The notes: generated by a model from the sequence alone, not told the origin. DNA of 64,000 nt from Brevibacillus porteri (GCF_003013475.1 NZ_PXZO01000068.1:24785-88784), one strand, 5' to 3'. Numbered from the stretch's first letter, positions 32,291-41,905 are shown. Program-made: numbers and translations.

Positions 32291-33331
32291 ATGAAAGAGT
32301 TTGACGTAATCGTCATTGGAGGGGGGCAGGCAGGACTTGCTCTCGGATATGCACTCAAGCGTAAAAATCGCCGTTTTGTCATCTTGGAGCAACATACACG
32401 GATTGGTGATAGTTGGCGACAGCGCTACGATTCACTGGTGCTTTTTACACCACGTAAACATAATCAACTCCCTGGTCTTGCGTTTCCGGGAGAGCCGAAT
32501 ACACTCCCGAACAAGGATGAAGCGGCGGAATACTTGGAATTGTACGCCAAACATTTCGAATTGCCTGTCATGCTGGGTACAACTGTTATGGAGCTCAGCA
32601 AGGTTGATTTCAGCTTTCAGATACGGACACAAGACAGTTTGCTCTACGCTAAACAAGTCGTTATCGCGACTGGACCATTTCATACTCCGTTTATCCCAGC
32701 TATTGCGAACAGCTTGAACCACACCGTTAATCAACTGCACACTTCGCAGTACAAGAATGAGAGCCAGCTCATCGACGGCACGGTCCTCGTCGTTGGCAGC
32801 GGCAACTCAGGAGCACAGATTGCGGTAGAGCTCGCCGCCCATCGACCCGTTATTTTTTCACAGGGAGAATCACGCTCTTACTTGCCAATCTTCATTTTTG
32901 GAAAACCTATATTTGATTACATGAAGATACTGGGGTTACTCGATGCTCACCACTCCACCTGGCTCGGCAAGAAAATGCGCAGCTCACCCGATCCGATATT
33001 CGGTTACAAAAAGCAAGTCCGCGAATTGTCCAGAACCGGAGCATTGCGATTGGTTCCCCGAGCCTTACAGATGAACGGAAATACCGCTACTTTTGCAGAT
33101 GGAACACAAGCAACGGTCAACAACATATTGTGGGCTACTGGTTTTCGACCGAACTACGATTGGCTAAATGTTCCAAACGCGCTCGATTCCCATGGCCGAC
33201 CAATTCATCAACGAGGGATAACAAAAGTTCCGGGTCTATCCTTTCTCGGGCTGCCTTGGCAGCATACAAGAGGATCGGCGCTTATGGGCGGTGTCGGGAA
33301 TGACGCGCTTTATTTAGCAGAGCATCTATAA
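32291..33331 (+). CDS. czcO: Flavin-dependent NAD(P)-binding oxidoreductase CzcO
   Basis: 346 residues. First dinucleotide site GGGQAGLALG (about 11-20), second VVGSGNSGAQIA (about 170), and ATGFRPNYDW near the C-terminus, the layout of flavin monooxygenase-like and thioredoxin-reductase-like proteins. In B. subtilis the neighbour of czcD has the same type and is named czcO (trkA). The reaction is unknown; a redox or potassium-related role with cation efflux has been proposed. Start chosen at the first ATG, with GGAAAGAAGG upstream. It is 29 bases before czcD. Confidence 0.85.
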   Translation: MKEFDVIVIGGGQAGLALGYALKRKNRRFVILEQHTRIGDSWRQRYDSLVLFTPRKHNQLPGLAFPGEPNTLPNKDEAAEYLELYAKHFELPVMLGTTVMELSKVDFSFQIRTQDSLLYAKQVVIATGPFHTPFIPAIANSLNHTVNQLHTSQYKNESQLIDGTVLVVGSGNSGAQIAVELAAHRPVIFSQGESRSYLPIFIFGKPIFDYMKILGLLDAHHSTWLGKKMRSSPDPIFGYKKQVRELSRTGALRLVPRALQMNGNTATFADGTQATVNNILWATGFRPNYDWLNVPNALDSHGRPIHQRGITKVPGLSFLGLPWQHTRGSALMGGVGNDALYLAEHL

Positions 33332-33360
33332 GTCATTCGTTTGATAAGGAGGACACAATC

Positions 33361-34368
33361 ATGGGCTTTCATCATCACGATCATGGAGATGCTCACGATC
33401 ACCATCACCACGGAAAAGGAGCCAGTAAACGAGCTCTTTTCATTTCTTTCCTCATCATTGCTGTATTTTTGGTTGTAGAAACCATCGGGGGCTTCCTCAC
33501 CAATAGTTTGGCGTTGCTCTCTGATGCTGGGCATATGTTAAGCGATGCATTAGCGCTTCTGTTGAGCTTGATCGCTGTTCATTTCGCTGCACGACCACCT
33601 TCTGCCAAGAGAACCTTCGGGATGAAACGCTTTGAAATCTTGACAGCACTAACCAATGGAGTGACACTTGTACTGATTTCCTTGTTCATTTTCTGGGAAG
33701 GGTTCCAACGCATGTGGAATCCGCCTGAGGTTGCCAGCGGCTCCATGATCATCATCGCCAGCGTAGGTCTTTTGGCAAATATTGCGGCAGCCCTTGTACT
33801 CATGCGTGGCGACACTAAGAACAACGTCAATGTCCGGAGTGCCTATCTCCATGTTCTCGGCGATCTTCTCGGTTCTGTCGGTGCAATCGTTGGTGGTATT
33901 CTGATGTGGGCTTTTGGCTGGTACATTGCCGACCCGATCATCAGTATCGTCGTGGCTGTCCTGATCATGCTGAGTGCATGGCGCGTAACGAAAGAATCCG
34001 TCAATATTTTGCTGGAAGGCGCTCCTTCACGGCTGGATACGACAAAAGTAGAAGAGCGACTCAGTCAGCTGCCTGGAGTTATTAAAGTGCATGACCTCCA
34101 TATTTGGACGGTTACTTCCGGATTTGATTCCCTGACATGCCATCTGGTTGTCGAGGACGATTTGCCTAGCTACCCTGTGTTAAATGACGCGCTTGCCCTA
34201 ATGGAAAAAGAATTCGGCATTACACACGCGACAATCCAGATTGAGAACTCGTCTACTACACACGGTGACTTACATTGCCAGGCAACAGCCGATTCCCACG
34301 ATCATAACCATGACCACGACCATGATCACGACCATGCGCATGATCATAAACAACATAGCCATTCCTAA
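33361..34368 (+). CDS. czcD: Cation diffusion facilitator, Zn/Cd/Co efflux
   Basis: 335 residues, AAGGAGG before ATG. Six membrane helices are seen. TM2 holds SDAGHMLSDALALLL and TM5 holds HVLGDLLGSVGA, each with the HxxxD metal-site pair. The N-terminus (HHHDHGDAHDHHHHG) and C-terminus (HDHNHDHDHDHDHAHDHK) are His/Asp-rich metal-binding tails. A cytoplasmic ferredoxin-like domain follows TM6 (VIKVHDLHIWTVTSG). Exports zinc and related ions in exchange for protons. It is controlled with czcO by the upstream metal sensor. Confidence 0.95.
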   Translation: MGFHHHDHGDAHDHHHHGKGASKRALFISFLIIAVFLVVETIGGFLTNSLALLSDAGHMLSDALALLLSLIAVHFAARPPSAKRTFGMKRFEILTALTNGVTLVLISLFIFWEGFQRMWNPPEVASGSMIIIASVGLLANIAAALVLMRGDTKNNVNVRSAYLHVLGDLLGSVGAIVGGILMWAFGWYIADPIISIVVAVLIMLSAWRVTKESVNILLEGAPSRLDTTKVEERLSQLPGVIKVHDLHIWTVTSGFDSLTCHLVVEDDLPSYPVLNDALALMEKEFGITHATIQIENSSTTHGDLHCQATADSHDHNHDHDHDHDHAHDHKQHSHS

Positions 34369-34374
34369 CAAAAG

Positions 34375-34410
34375 AAACCCATCTCCCGACATTTTCGAGA
34401 GATGGGTTTT
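34375..34410. terminator. Bidirectional terminator between czcD and acsA
   Basis: 11-bp arms AAACCCATCTC / GAGATGGGTTT, followed by TTCTT on plus and by TTTGTT on minus strand. Confidence 0.85.
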
Positions 34411-34418
34411 TCTTGTGA

Positions 34419-36134
34419 TTAGTCTTCCATGGTAGACAGGTCACCAGTCGGTAGACCTAATTCCCACGCTTTCAAGACGCGGCGCATGATTTTTCCGGAA
34501 CGCGTTTTTGGCAACTTGTCACGGAATTCAATTTCACGAGGAGCAGCATGTGCAGCCAGTCCTTCTTTCACAAACTTGCGAATTTCATCCATCAACGCTT
34601 CACTTGGCTCATAGCCAGCTCGCAGCGAGATGAACGCTTTGATAATTTCACCACGTACCGGATCTGGTTTGCCAATGACGCCCGCTTCCGCTACTGCTGG
34701 ATGCTCCACGAGCTTGCTCTCTACTTCAAACGGACCGACTCGCTCACCGGAAGTATTGATCACATCATCAATACGGCCTTGGAACCAGAAGTAACCTTCT
34801 TCATCCTTGTATGCAGAATCCCCGGACACGTACCAGCCTGGGATGCTGAAGTATTCTTCGTACTTCGCTGGGTTGTTCCAGATTTGTCTCATCATGGATG
34901 GCCAACCTGTACGGATAGCCAGATTCCCCATTCGATTCGGTGGCAGCTCATTTCCACGGTCGTCAATAATCGCTGCATAAATACCTGGGAACGGCTTACC
35001 CATCGATCCAGGCTTGATCGCCATACAGCGATAGTTAGAAATCAGCTGAGCACCCGTTTCCGTCATCCACCAGTTGTCGTGAATGCGTTGATTGAACACG
35101 CGCATACCCCAGTGAACGACTTCGGGATTGAGTGGTTCGCCAACGCTCAGGACGTGACGCAGACTGGATAAGTCAAATTGCTTGACGAGTTCATCCCCTG
35201 CCCCCATGAACATGCGGAACGTAGTCGGAGCACTGAACCAAATGGATACTTTGTTTTTCTCAATGACTTTATACCAGTCTTCGGGAGTAAAACGTCCGCC
35301 ACGTACGACAATCGTTGCTCCATTCAACCAAGGTGAAAAAATGCCGTAAGAAGTACCCGTTACCCAGCCTGGGTCTGCTGTGCACCAATAAATATCATCC
35401 TCTTGCAAGTCGAGAATCCATTTCCCAGTTTGGTAGTGCTGGATCATGGCATTGTGAACATGCAGAACACCCTTTGGCTTGCCCGTTGAGCCTGAGGTGT
35501 AATGTAGGATCATTCCATCCTCACGATCAACCCATTCGATTTCCAGCTCGGTGGAGGCTTCTTCCATTGCTTTTTCAAAGCTGATGTGACCTTCTTTTAG
35601 CTCCTCTTCTGCCCCTACAACAATCACGTGTTTTAATGCAGGCAGGTCGCTTACTGGAATGCGTGGCAAGAGTGCAGGTGTCGTAACAATCGCAACTGCT
35701 TCGCTATTTTCCAAACGATCACGCACAGCCGCTTCCATGAACGCTTCGAACAGCGGCCCTACGATTGCGCCAACCTTAATCGTGCCTAAAACGCTTACAT
35801 AAAGCTCGGGCGAACGCGGCATAAAGACGAATACGCGGTCCCCTTTCGCAATGCCCAGATTCCGCAAAACATTTCCGAATTTATTGGATAAATCGCTTAA
35901 TTGCGCGAAAGTATAAGTCTCGTCTCTCGTCGCATTGCTGTACATCAAAGCGATTTTGTCTTTCCGATCAGTAGCGAGATGTCGATCAATGGCTTCGTAC
36001 ACCATGTTCACTTTCCCAGTCTCATACCAAGAGAATTGCTTCTCCACATCTGACCAATCAAAACTCGCATATGTTTCGTCATAATTTTCCAGATTAAAAG
36101 GGCCTTCCGTTGCTGGAATTTTCTCCACGTTCAT
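34419..36134 (-). CDS. acsA: Acetyl-CoA synthetase
   Basis: 571 residues; ATG 36134 with GTGGGAGAGTGAAGAC upstream. ANL-superfamily motifs: LHYTSGSTGKPKGVLHVHNA in part (YTSGSTGKPKG, about 226), WWMTETGAQ, GDSAYKDEEGYFWFQGR, and the C-terminal KTRSGKIMRR with the catalytic and acetylatable Lys. Size and the N-terminal FNLENYDETYASFDW match B. subtilis AcsA. It makes acetyl-CoA from acetate and ATP. No acuABC genes lie next to it here; a metallophosphoesterase is divergent. Confidence 0.92.
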   Translation of the reverse strand: MNVEKIPATEGPFNLENYDETYASFDWSDVEKQFSWYETGKVNMVYEAIDRHLATDRKDKIALMYSNATRDETYTFAQLSDLSNKFGNVLRNLGIAKGDRVFVFMPRSPELYVSVLGTIKVGAIVGPLFEAFMEAAVRDRLENSEAVAIVTTPALLPRIPVSDLPALKHVIVVGAEEELKEGHISFEKAMEEASTELEIEWVDREDGMILHYTSGSTGKPKGVLHVHNAMIQHYQTGKWILDLQEDDIYWCTADPGWVTGTSYGIFSPWLNGATIVVRGGRFTPEDWYKVIEKNKVSIWFSAPTTFRMFMGAGDELVKQFDLSSLRHVLSVGEPLNPEVVHWGMRVFNQRIHDNWWMTETGAQLISNYRCMAIKPGSMGKPFPGIYAAIIDDRGNELPPNRMGNLAIRTGWPSMMRQIWNNPAKYEEYFSIPGWYVSGDSAYKDEEGYFWFQGRIDDVINTSGERVGPFEVESKLVEHPAVAEAGVIGKPDPVRGEIIKAFISLRAGYEPSEALMDEIRKFVKEGLAAHAAPREIEFRDKLPKTRSGKIMRRVLKAWELGLPTGDLSTMED

Positions 36135-36230
36135 GTCTTCACTCTCCCACTCAACATCGTTTTTCTCACTACACAACATTCATAATATTTCTACACTTTT
36201 CGAGTAATTCCTCCTACCAGAACCTACTTA

Positions 36231-36258
36231 TTCGATTGCGAACATTTTCTTGTATAAT
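36231..36258 (+). promoter_or_regulatory. Possible sigma-A promoter of the metallophosphoesterase gene
   Basis: -35 TTCGAT, 16-base spacer, -10 TATAAT (36253-36258), 34 bases before the start codon. Confidence 0.45.
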
Positions 36259-36291
36259 GACGGTACTCTACTGCAAAGGAGATGGCTGGCC

Positions 36292-37194
36292 ATGATGTTC
36301 TGGCTTATGTTACTTGGGGCTATCGCCTTGTTGCTTTTTCGAGCCTATCGCAATACATTTGATGTTCAAATAAAAGAAGTAGCGATACCCTTACAAAAAT
36401 CCCGGCACCTTCAACAACCGCATGAGTTTGAGCCGATTTCCATCTTACATTTGTCTGATTTGCACATGGAAAACTTATCTGTACTGCCCCAGCGCATTGT
36501 CGCTGACTTTTCGCAGCGACAGGTAGACCTGATTGCCATTACTGGTGACTTGCTCGACCGTGAAATAAACATTCCGAAGGCAGTTGCTTTTGTGCAATGC
36601 CTCCAGCAATTACAGCCAGCACTCGGAATTTTTGTAGTTTTTGGCAATCACGACTATGTTCTTACCCCTTTCAAGCTCGCACAGTTGAAATCAGAATTAG
36701 AACGTATTGGCTGTCGTGTTCTTATTAACGAAAATGAAACTGTCTATCACAAGGGGCAGCCCCTGCACATTATAGGTGTGGATGATTTCAGCACGCGCCA
36801 TAGCAACCTGGCCAAGTCTTTCTTCGGTGTACCCGAGACAGGAGCAAGGCTCGTCTTAACACATGATCCTAATATCGTTTTGCACATGAAAGAGTATGAT
36901 TACGATTATTTGTTGTCAGGGCATTTTCACGGAGGACAGATCCATTGGCCTCGCCCCTTTCATCTCGCAACGATGGGGAAACTGCCTAAGCTGAATATCG
37001 TGAAAGGTCTTCACGAGATGGATGGTCGACCCTTTTACATCAGTGAGGGCCTGGGGCAAACAGGGGCAAACATCCGTCTGCGTTCCCGTCCCGAGATTAC
37101 GTTGCATGTATTGGGCAGTGATGCTCCATTCAACGAGATGGCCGCTCCAGCTGTTGCTCTACAAGAAACAGCTGCCACGCTCGCCCTCGACTAA
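36292..37194 (+). CDS. Membrane-anchored metallophosphoesterase (YkuE-like)
   Basis: 300 residues; ATG 36292 after AAAGGAGATGG. One N-terminal span (WLMLLGAIALLLFRAY), then calcineurin-like motifs: SILHLSDLHME (Asp/His), AITGDLLDR (Asp), VFGNHDYV (Asn/His), VLTHDPN (His) and LLSGHFHGGQI (His/His). All metal ligands are present, so it is a likely phosphatase or phospholipid phosphodiesterase with its active domain outside the membrane. B. subtilis YkuE is a comparable Tat-exported enzyme; no twin Arg is seen here. Confidence 0.85.
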   Translation: MMFWLMLLGAIALLLFRAYRNTFDVQIKEVAIPLQKSRHLQQPHEFEPISILHLSDLHMENLSVLPQRIVADFSQRQVDLIAITGDLLDREINIPKAVAFVQCLQQLQPALGIFVVFGNHDYVLTPFKLAQLKSELERIGCRVLINENETVYHKGQPLHIIGVDDFSTRHSNLAKSFFGVPETGARLVLTHDPNIVLHMKEYDYDYLLSGHFHGGQIHWPRPFHLATMGKLPKLNIVKGLHEMDGRPFYISEGLGQTGANIRLRSRPEITLHVLGSDAPFNEMAAPAVALQETAATLALD

Positions 37195-37236
37195 GGTATA
37201 ATAGCCTTACTTTCGTGTCGAGATGGGGGTCACCTT

Positions 37237-38244
37237 GTGGAAAAATGGAAGAGAGATGTCGAGCACATCCGACAAGCGACAAATTTACCTATCGAATATG
37301 TACAAGTCTCACAGATAGAAACAGCACAAGCCCAGCAGGATTGGCTAAAAAATGGCTGGGAGCAAGTAGCCCTCCATTCGAGTAACGGTGTGATGACATT
37401 GATCCTTATCGAAACGGCATCATGGCATACTTCAGCCCGAGCGTTGTTGGATCTGATTTTTCCTCATGTGGATGATCCAGCAACGCTTCCCCTCCCAAAA
37501 CAGATATCCAATTGGCTCTTAGGCATTGTCTCTGGCTCTCCTGTTGCAATCCCTGCTCAACTGGAAGCAAAATGGCCGTGGAAAGAAGCGCGCGTCTCCT
37601 TTTTATTAGAGCGATGCAGACCGGATCGCAAGGGAGAATGGGATTCCTTGCAGCCCTTGTTGCATGATTTTTTTGAAGGATTACCTGATTTCATTCCGTT
37701 GACGCAAACACATGCCCTTCTCATCGTCCCTGTCTCCATGCTCGATCATCAAAAAATGGCTTCAGAACTTTTGGAGTGGGCATCAGGCCTGCATGATCTC
37801 ATTTCGATGGAATGGATGGAGTCCGTTCGCCTTGTAGTCGGATCGCCACTCACGAGTCCACTTGCATTGGGCGACACTCTTTTACGGCAATTATCACTCG
37901 CCCGTGCCCTTCAATCCTATCGACCACAAATGATGGTCGCTGGGGACTGGTCTTATCCGTTAGAACGATGGGCAGCTTCTCTCCCAAAAGAAATAGCAGC
38001 CGCTATCGCCAACGAGCTGGCCGCTGCCATAACCATTCCGCACATGACAGATGAACAATTGGAAACATTAGATACGTTGTTCGCCAGACAATTGAATGTA
38101 AGCGATACAGCACGGCAGCTTTTCCTTCACCGGAATACACTGTTGTATCGATTGGACAAGCTGACGGAACAAACCGGATTAGACCCGCGATTGTTTCCTG
38201 ATGCCGTCATGCTTCAGCTCTACCTTCTCTTTCGTCAAAATTAA
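37237..38244 (+). CDS. PucR/CdaR-type transcriptional regulator
   Basis: 335 residues from GTG 37237 (ATGGGGGTC upstream). The C-terminal 60 residues are the PucR HTH_30 unit: NVSDTARQLFLHRNTLLYRLDKLTEQTGLDP. The middle has a GGDEF-like degenerate fold (ISMEWMESVRLVVGSPLTSPLALGD in part). Regulators of this class respond to a metabolite and control neighbouring genes. The sugar-ABC ATPase gene is 112 bases downstream on the same strand. There is no second HTH. Confidence 0.8.
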   Translation: MEKWKRDVEHIRQATNLPIEYVQVSQIETAQAQQDWLKNGWEQVALHSSNGVMTLILIETASWHTSARALLDLIFPHVDDPATLPLPKQISNWLLGIVSGSPVAIPAQLEAKWPWKEARVSFLLERCRPDRKGEWDSLQPLLHDFFEGLPDFIPLTQTHALLIVPVSMLDHQKMASELLEWASGLHDLISMEWMESVRLVVGSPLTSPLALGDTLLRQLSLARALQSYRPQMMVAGDWSYPLERWAASLPKEIAAAIANELAAAITIPHMTDEQLETLDTLFARQLNVSDTARQLFLHRNTLLYRLDKLTEQTGLDPRLFPDAVMLQLYLLFRQN

Positions 38245-38356
38245 CAAAACATTTTGTATATACTGTCCGTATCCAGCTTGCAAGTGAATTGGTACCCTAT
38301 CCTTACAGTCATCAAAGAATTTGCTCTCTTCACAAACCCGAGGAGGTGCCTTTTTC

Positions 38357-39472
38357 ATGGCAAAGGTAAGTCTTTCCCACATTTATAAACGATATGGAAA
38401 CAACGTTACGGCAGTTGACGATTTTCACTTGGAAATTCAAGATCGCGAATTCCTCGTTCTAGTCGGACCATCTGGTTGTGGAAAATCTACCACGCTGCGC
38501 ATGATTGCAGGTCTGGAAGAGATTTCGGAAGGTGATTTATACATAGGCGATCGCCGTGTCAACGATGTGGCTCCCAAAGATCGCGACATCGCCATGGTTT
38601 TTCAAAGCTATGCACTCTATCCGCATATGAATGTATACGAGAATATGGCTTTCGGCCTGAAATTGCGCAAATTCTCCAAATCCGATATTGATAAGCGAAT
38701 TCAAGATGCAGCTCGAATCCTCGATATTTCGCATTTGCTAGACCGCAAGCCAAAAGCGCTGTCAGGGGGACAAAGACAGCGTGTCGCATTGGGTCGCGCG
38801 ATCGTACGGGAACCGCAAGTATTTTTGATGGATGAACCGTTATCCAACCTCGATGCGAAGCTGCGTGTACAAATGCGCACGGAAATTTTGAAACTGCATC
38901 AACGCTTGAATACCACGATCATTTATGTGACGCATGATCAAACGGAAGCCATGACCATGGGAGACCGGATCGTCGTCATGAAGGACGGCCTTATCCAACA
39001 AGTGGCAACGCCGACTGAAATCTACAATCATCCAGTCAATCTGTTTGTAGCGAGCTTCATCGGCTCGCCTGCGATGAACTTTGTAAAAGGGAATCTTTCC
39101 GAGAAAGACGGCGCACTCTATTTTGATGCGCAAAATATTCATGTACGCTTCCCAGAAGATAAAGCAAAGACTTTACGGGAAAAAGGTTATGTAAACAAGC
39201 AGGTTATTTTTGGTATTCGCCCTGAGGACATTTACAGCGACGCTTCTTTTATGGAAGCAAATCCATTTGAGAGCTCGCTGGAAGCAGAAGTTGAAGTCGT
39301 AGAAAACATGGGTTCCGAATTGTACGTCTATTTCCACAATATCGGGGATACCCAGATGGTAGCGCGCGTGGATTCTCGTGAAGCGCTAAAACCGAAGATG
39401 AAGGTAAAATTAGCGATGGATCTTGCCAAATGTCATGTATTTGACAGCGAGACAGAAGTAGCTGTATTCTAA
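38357..39472 (+). CDS. msmX: Multi-sugar ABC transporter ATPase (MsmX/UgpC-like)
   Basis: 371 residues; ATG 38357 after GAGGAGGTGCC. Walker A GPSGCGKSTT, signature LSGGQRQRV, Walker B FLMDEPLSNLD and H-loop VTHDQTEA. The C-terminal 110 residues are the regulatory OB-like (TOBE) domain with FGIRPEDI. In bacilli a single MsmX serves several sugar importers whose other subunits lie elsewhere; none is encoded nearby, which fits this role. Symbol by similarity. Confidence 0.85.
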   Translation: MAKVSLSHIYKRYGNNVTAVDDFHLEIQDREFLVLVGPSGCGKSTTLRMIAGLEEISEGDLYIGDRRVNDVAPKDRDIAMVFQSYALYPHMNVYENMAFGLKLRKFSKSDIDKRIQDAARILDISHLLDRKPKALSGGQRQRVALGRAIVREPQVFLMDEPLSNLDAKLRVQMRTEILKLHQRLNTTIIYVTHDQTEAMTMGDRIVVMKDGLIQQVATPTEIYNHPVNLFVASFIGSPAMNFVKGNLSEKDGALYFDAQNIHVRFPEDKAKTLREKGYVNKQVIFGIRPEDIYSDASFMEANPFESSLEAEVEVVENMGSELYVYFHNIGDTQMVARVDSREALKPKMKVKLAMDLAKCHVFDSETEVAVF

Positions 39473-39582
39473 TAGCGATATGAGAAGGAGTGTCCCATCC
39501 GGCATTCCTTTTCCTATTTTTTTTGTGTAAAACCTTTATAGAGAGAACAACTAGAGGTAGCGTGGAGAGGAGCGGATAAGAA

Positions 39583-40353
39583 GTGGCTTATCAAATCGTC
39601 TTTTTTGACATTGACGGAACCTTACTGAACACCGATCACATCATTCCACAAACAACGGTGGACGCCGTACAAACATTAAAACAAAACGGTGTCCATGTCG
39701 CGATTGCAACCGGCCGAGCTCCTTATCATTTGATGCCAATCGCTGAGCAGCTTGGCATTGAGACATTCGTGGGCTTTAACGGGTCGTATGTGAAGAGCGA
39801 AGGGACGATCATCCATCACACGCCAATTGCTACAGATACATTGGCAAAACTCGAACAAATGGCTGAGGGTCATTCTCATCCCATGGTATTTTTGAGCGCA
39901 GATCACTGCTATGCCAATGCCATGGACCACCCACATATCATCGAGTCTTTTGATTGGTTGCGACTGGAATCCCCGGCATATCGCCATCGCTATTGGGAGC
40001 AAACGCCGATTTATCAAGCATTTCTTTACTGTGGCGCTGATGAATCGAGATACACGGGTGAATTCCATGACGTCTCTTACATTCGTTGGCATGAACACTG
40101 CATGGATATTTTGCCCCCAAACGGCTCCAAGGCAAAAGGAATTGAAGCCGTCTTAAAACATTTTGGACTAACTCCTGCGGATGCTGTTGCCTTTGGAGAC
40201 GGATTGAACGACAAAGAGATGCTCTCCTATGTTGGCATGGGCGTAGCGATGGGTAATGCTCATGAAGAGCTGAAGCCGTTCGCCAATATGATTACGCGCC
40301 ACGTAAACGATAGTGGCATCCAACATGGCTTAGCAAAGCTTGGTTTAATCTAG
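39583..40353 (+). CDS. HAD superfamily phosphatase, Cof subfamily
   Basis: 256 residues from GTG 39583 after AGAGGAGCGG. Motif I FFDIDGTLLNTD, motif II ATGRAP, motif III with Lys in PNGSKAKGIEAVL, and motif IV FGDGLNDKEML. A C2 cap lies between about 85 and 185. Type IIB HAD phosphatases of this kind act on sugar phosphates or FMN. A hairpin overlapping the next gene's ribosome site ends the unit. Confidence 0.88.
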   Translation: MAYQIVFFDIDGTLLNTDHIIPQTTVDAVQTLKQNGVHVAIATGRAPYHLMPIAEQLGIETFVGFNGSYVKSEGTIIHHTPIATDTLAKLEQMAEGHSHPMVFLSADHCYANAMDHPHIIESFDWLRLESPAYRHRYWEQTPIYQAFLYCGADESRYTGEFHDVSYIRWHEHCMDILPPNGSKAKGIEAVLKHFGLTPADAVAFGDGLNDKEMLSYVGMGVAMGNAHEELKPFANMITRHVNDSGIQHGLAKLGLI

Positions 40354-40384
40354 ACACGTTAACTGTAAGCTATTTCCTTCATAA

Positions 40385-40441
40385 TCACTCCCTTCATGTG
40401 CACGCTATAGACAACAGCACTGGAGGGAGTGAGTTTTTTTG
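40385..40441 (+). terminator. Terminator-like hairpin that encloses the ribosome site of the subtilase gene
   Basis: Arms CACTCCCTTCA and TGGAGGGAGTG with an inner GTGC/GCAC pairing, loop of about 15 bases, then AG and a run of eight T that ends in the TTG start codon of the next gene. The Shine-Dalgarno GGAGGGAG is wholly inside the 3' arm. Confidence 0.7.
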
Positions 40442-41839
40442 CGCGTCTGGCCTTTTGTTGCCGTTGTTGCCTTGGTCGGTCTCGTAGTTGTCCCGTATCG
40501 GATGAATCAAAATGCAGAACAAGAAATGCGCGAACCTCATCCCCGCGTGACATCGGTTCAAGCGAGAATTCCTCGTATTAACTACATTGAACAGGTGAAA
40601 GACATTCGTCGTGGCCTGGAGAAAAAAAGCCATATTCAAACGCTTCATCATAACCAGCGTGATCGCAGTCATTATGTAGAAAATGAAGTCGTCGTGCGCT
40701 TTTCACCACGCCCCAAGCAAGAAAAAATTGATCAGCTCGTTTCTTCTTTAGATGCCAAGATCAAACGTGATTTTGACAAATTTCTCATTATCAAATCAAA
40801 GAGCATGACTACCAAGCAGCTCATGAAAAAACTGGCTGAACATCCTGACTCCGTATTTGCCGAGCCAAATTACCTCTTACTCCCGAACGTGAAACCAAAC
40901 GATACGTATTACAAAGAATACCAGTGGAACCTTCCTCTAATTGGCATGGAGCAAAGTTGGGACGTTAGCGAAGGCAGCAGTGATGTCATCGTTGCAGTCG
41001 TCGATACAGGTGTGGATATGAAGCATCCAGAATTTGCTGATAAGCTAGTCAAAGGCTACAACGTTTTGGATGGCAGTAACAAACCTGAGGATGATAATGG
41101 TCATGGAACTCACGTTTCGGGCGTCATTGCCGCGAAAACGAACAACGCAGATGGTATAGCCGGGATGTCCTGGAAAAGCAAGCTCATGCCGATCAAAGCC
41201 ATTGGCGCAGACGGTTCGGGATCAGCCGTGGACATCGCACAAGGCATTTATTGGGCGACAGATAACGGAGCGGATGTCATCAACTTGAGTGTAGGCAACT
41301 ACACCTCCTCTGCTGCTCTGAAGGAAGCATGTCGCTATGCCTTTGATAAAAATGTCGTGTTAGTCGCGGCTTCCGGAAACGATGCGAGTGATCAGCCAAG
41401 CTTTCCTGCTGCCTATGATGAAGTTCTCGCCGTTGCCGCTGTCGATCATCGTAAAGAACGCGCTGATTTTTCTAACTTTGGTGATTATGTGGATGTATCT
41501 GCTCCTGGGGTCGATATTCCGAGCACGTACATTTCTAGCGACTATGCCTCGCTATCAGGTACTTCGATGGCGTGCCCTCATGTCGCTGGACTCGCTTCGC
41601 TTATCCGTTCCATTCATCCCAATATGAATTCCAAAGATGTGATGAATCTCATTAGACAATCCTCGACTGACCTCGGTGCTCCTGGGCACGATCAGTTATA
41701 CGGGTACGGTATGATCAATGTGAACCAGGCCCTTCGCCAAGCCCAGCCGGTCGAGCAAGTCAAAACAGAACAACCTCCGAAAACAATCGGCGGCTTGCTT
41801 AATAAATTCTTTCAACGACTGCGCTTTGGTGGACAATAA
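40439..41839 (+). CDS. Subtilisin-like secreted serine protease (S8)
   Basis: 466 residues with a TTG start at 40439 that follows GGAGGGAGTGAGTTTTTT. A signal sequence or anchor (WPFVAVVALVGLVVVPYR) is followed by a propeptide (about 75-150, I9-like: EVVVRFSPRPKQEKIDQLV). The catalytic triad is complete: Asp in VVDTGVDMKH, His in NGHGTHVSGVIA, Ser in GTSMACPHVAGLA, with the oxyanion Asn in AASGNDAS. The C-terminal 30 residues are outside the domain. Extracellular proteolysis is expected. Expression may depend on opening of the hairpin that covers its ribosome site. Confidence 0.9.
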   Translation: MRVWPFVAVVALVGLVVVPYRMNQNAEQEMREPHPRVTSVQARIPRINYIEQVKDIRRGLEKKSHIQTLHHNQRDRSHYVENEVVVRFSPRPKQEKIDQLVSSLDAKIKRDFDKFLIIKSKSMTTKQLMKKLAEHPDSVFAEPNYLLLPNVKPNDTYYKEYQWNLPLIGMEQSWDVSEGSSDVIVAVVDTGVDMKHPEFADKLVKGYNVLDGSNKPEDDNGHGTHVSGVIAAKTNNADGIAGMSWKSKLMPIKAIGADGSGSAVDIAQGIYWATDNGADVINLSVGNYTSSAALKEACRYAFDKNVVLVAASGNDASDQPSFPAAYDEVLAVAAVDHRKERADFSNFGDYVDVSAPGVDIPSTYISSDYASLSGTSMACPHVAGLASLIRSIHPNMNSKDVMNLIRQSSTDLGAPGHDQLYGYGMINVNQALRQAQPVEQVKTEQPPKTIGGLLNKFFQRLRFGGQ

Positions 41840-41876
41840 GTTCAGTGAACAAAAAGGCTTTCAAAAAGATAAAAAT

Positions 41877-41905
41877 AAAAAAGGTGGTCGAATCCACCTT
41901 TTTTT
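41877..41905. terminator. Bidirectional terminator between the subtilase gene and the YpuI-like gene
   Basis: Arms AAAAAAGGTGG / CCACCTTTTTT with a 6-base loop; A- and T-tracts serve both strands. Confidence 0.9.
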
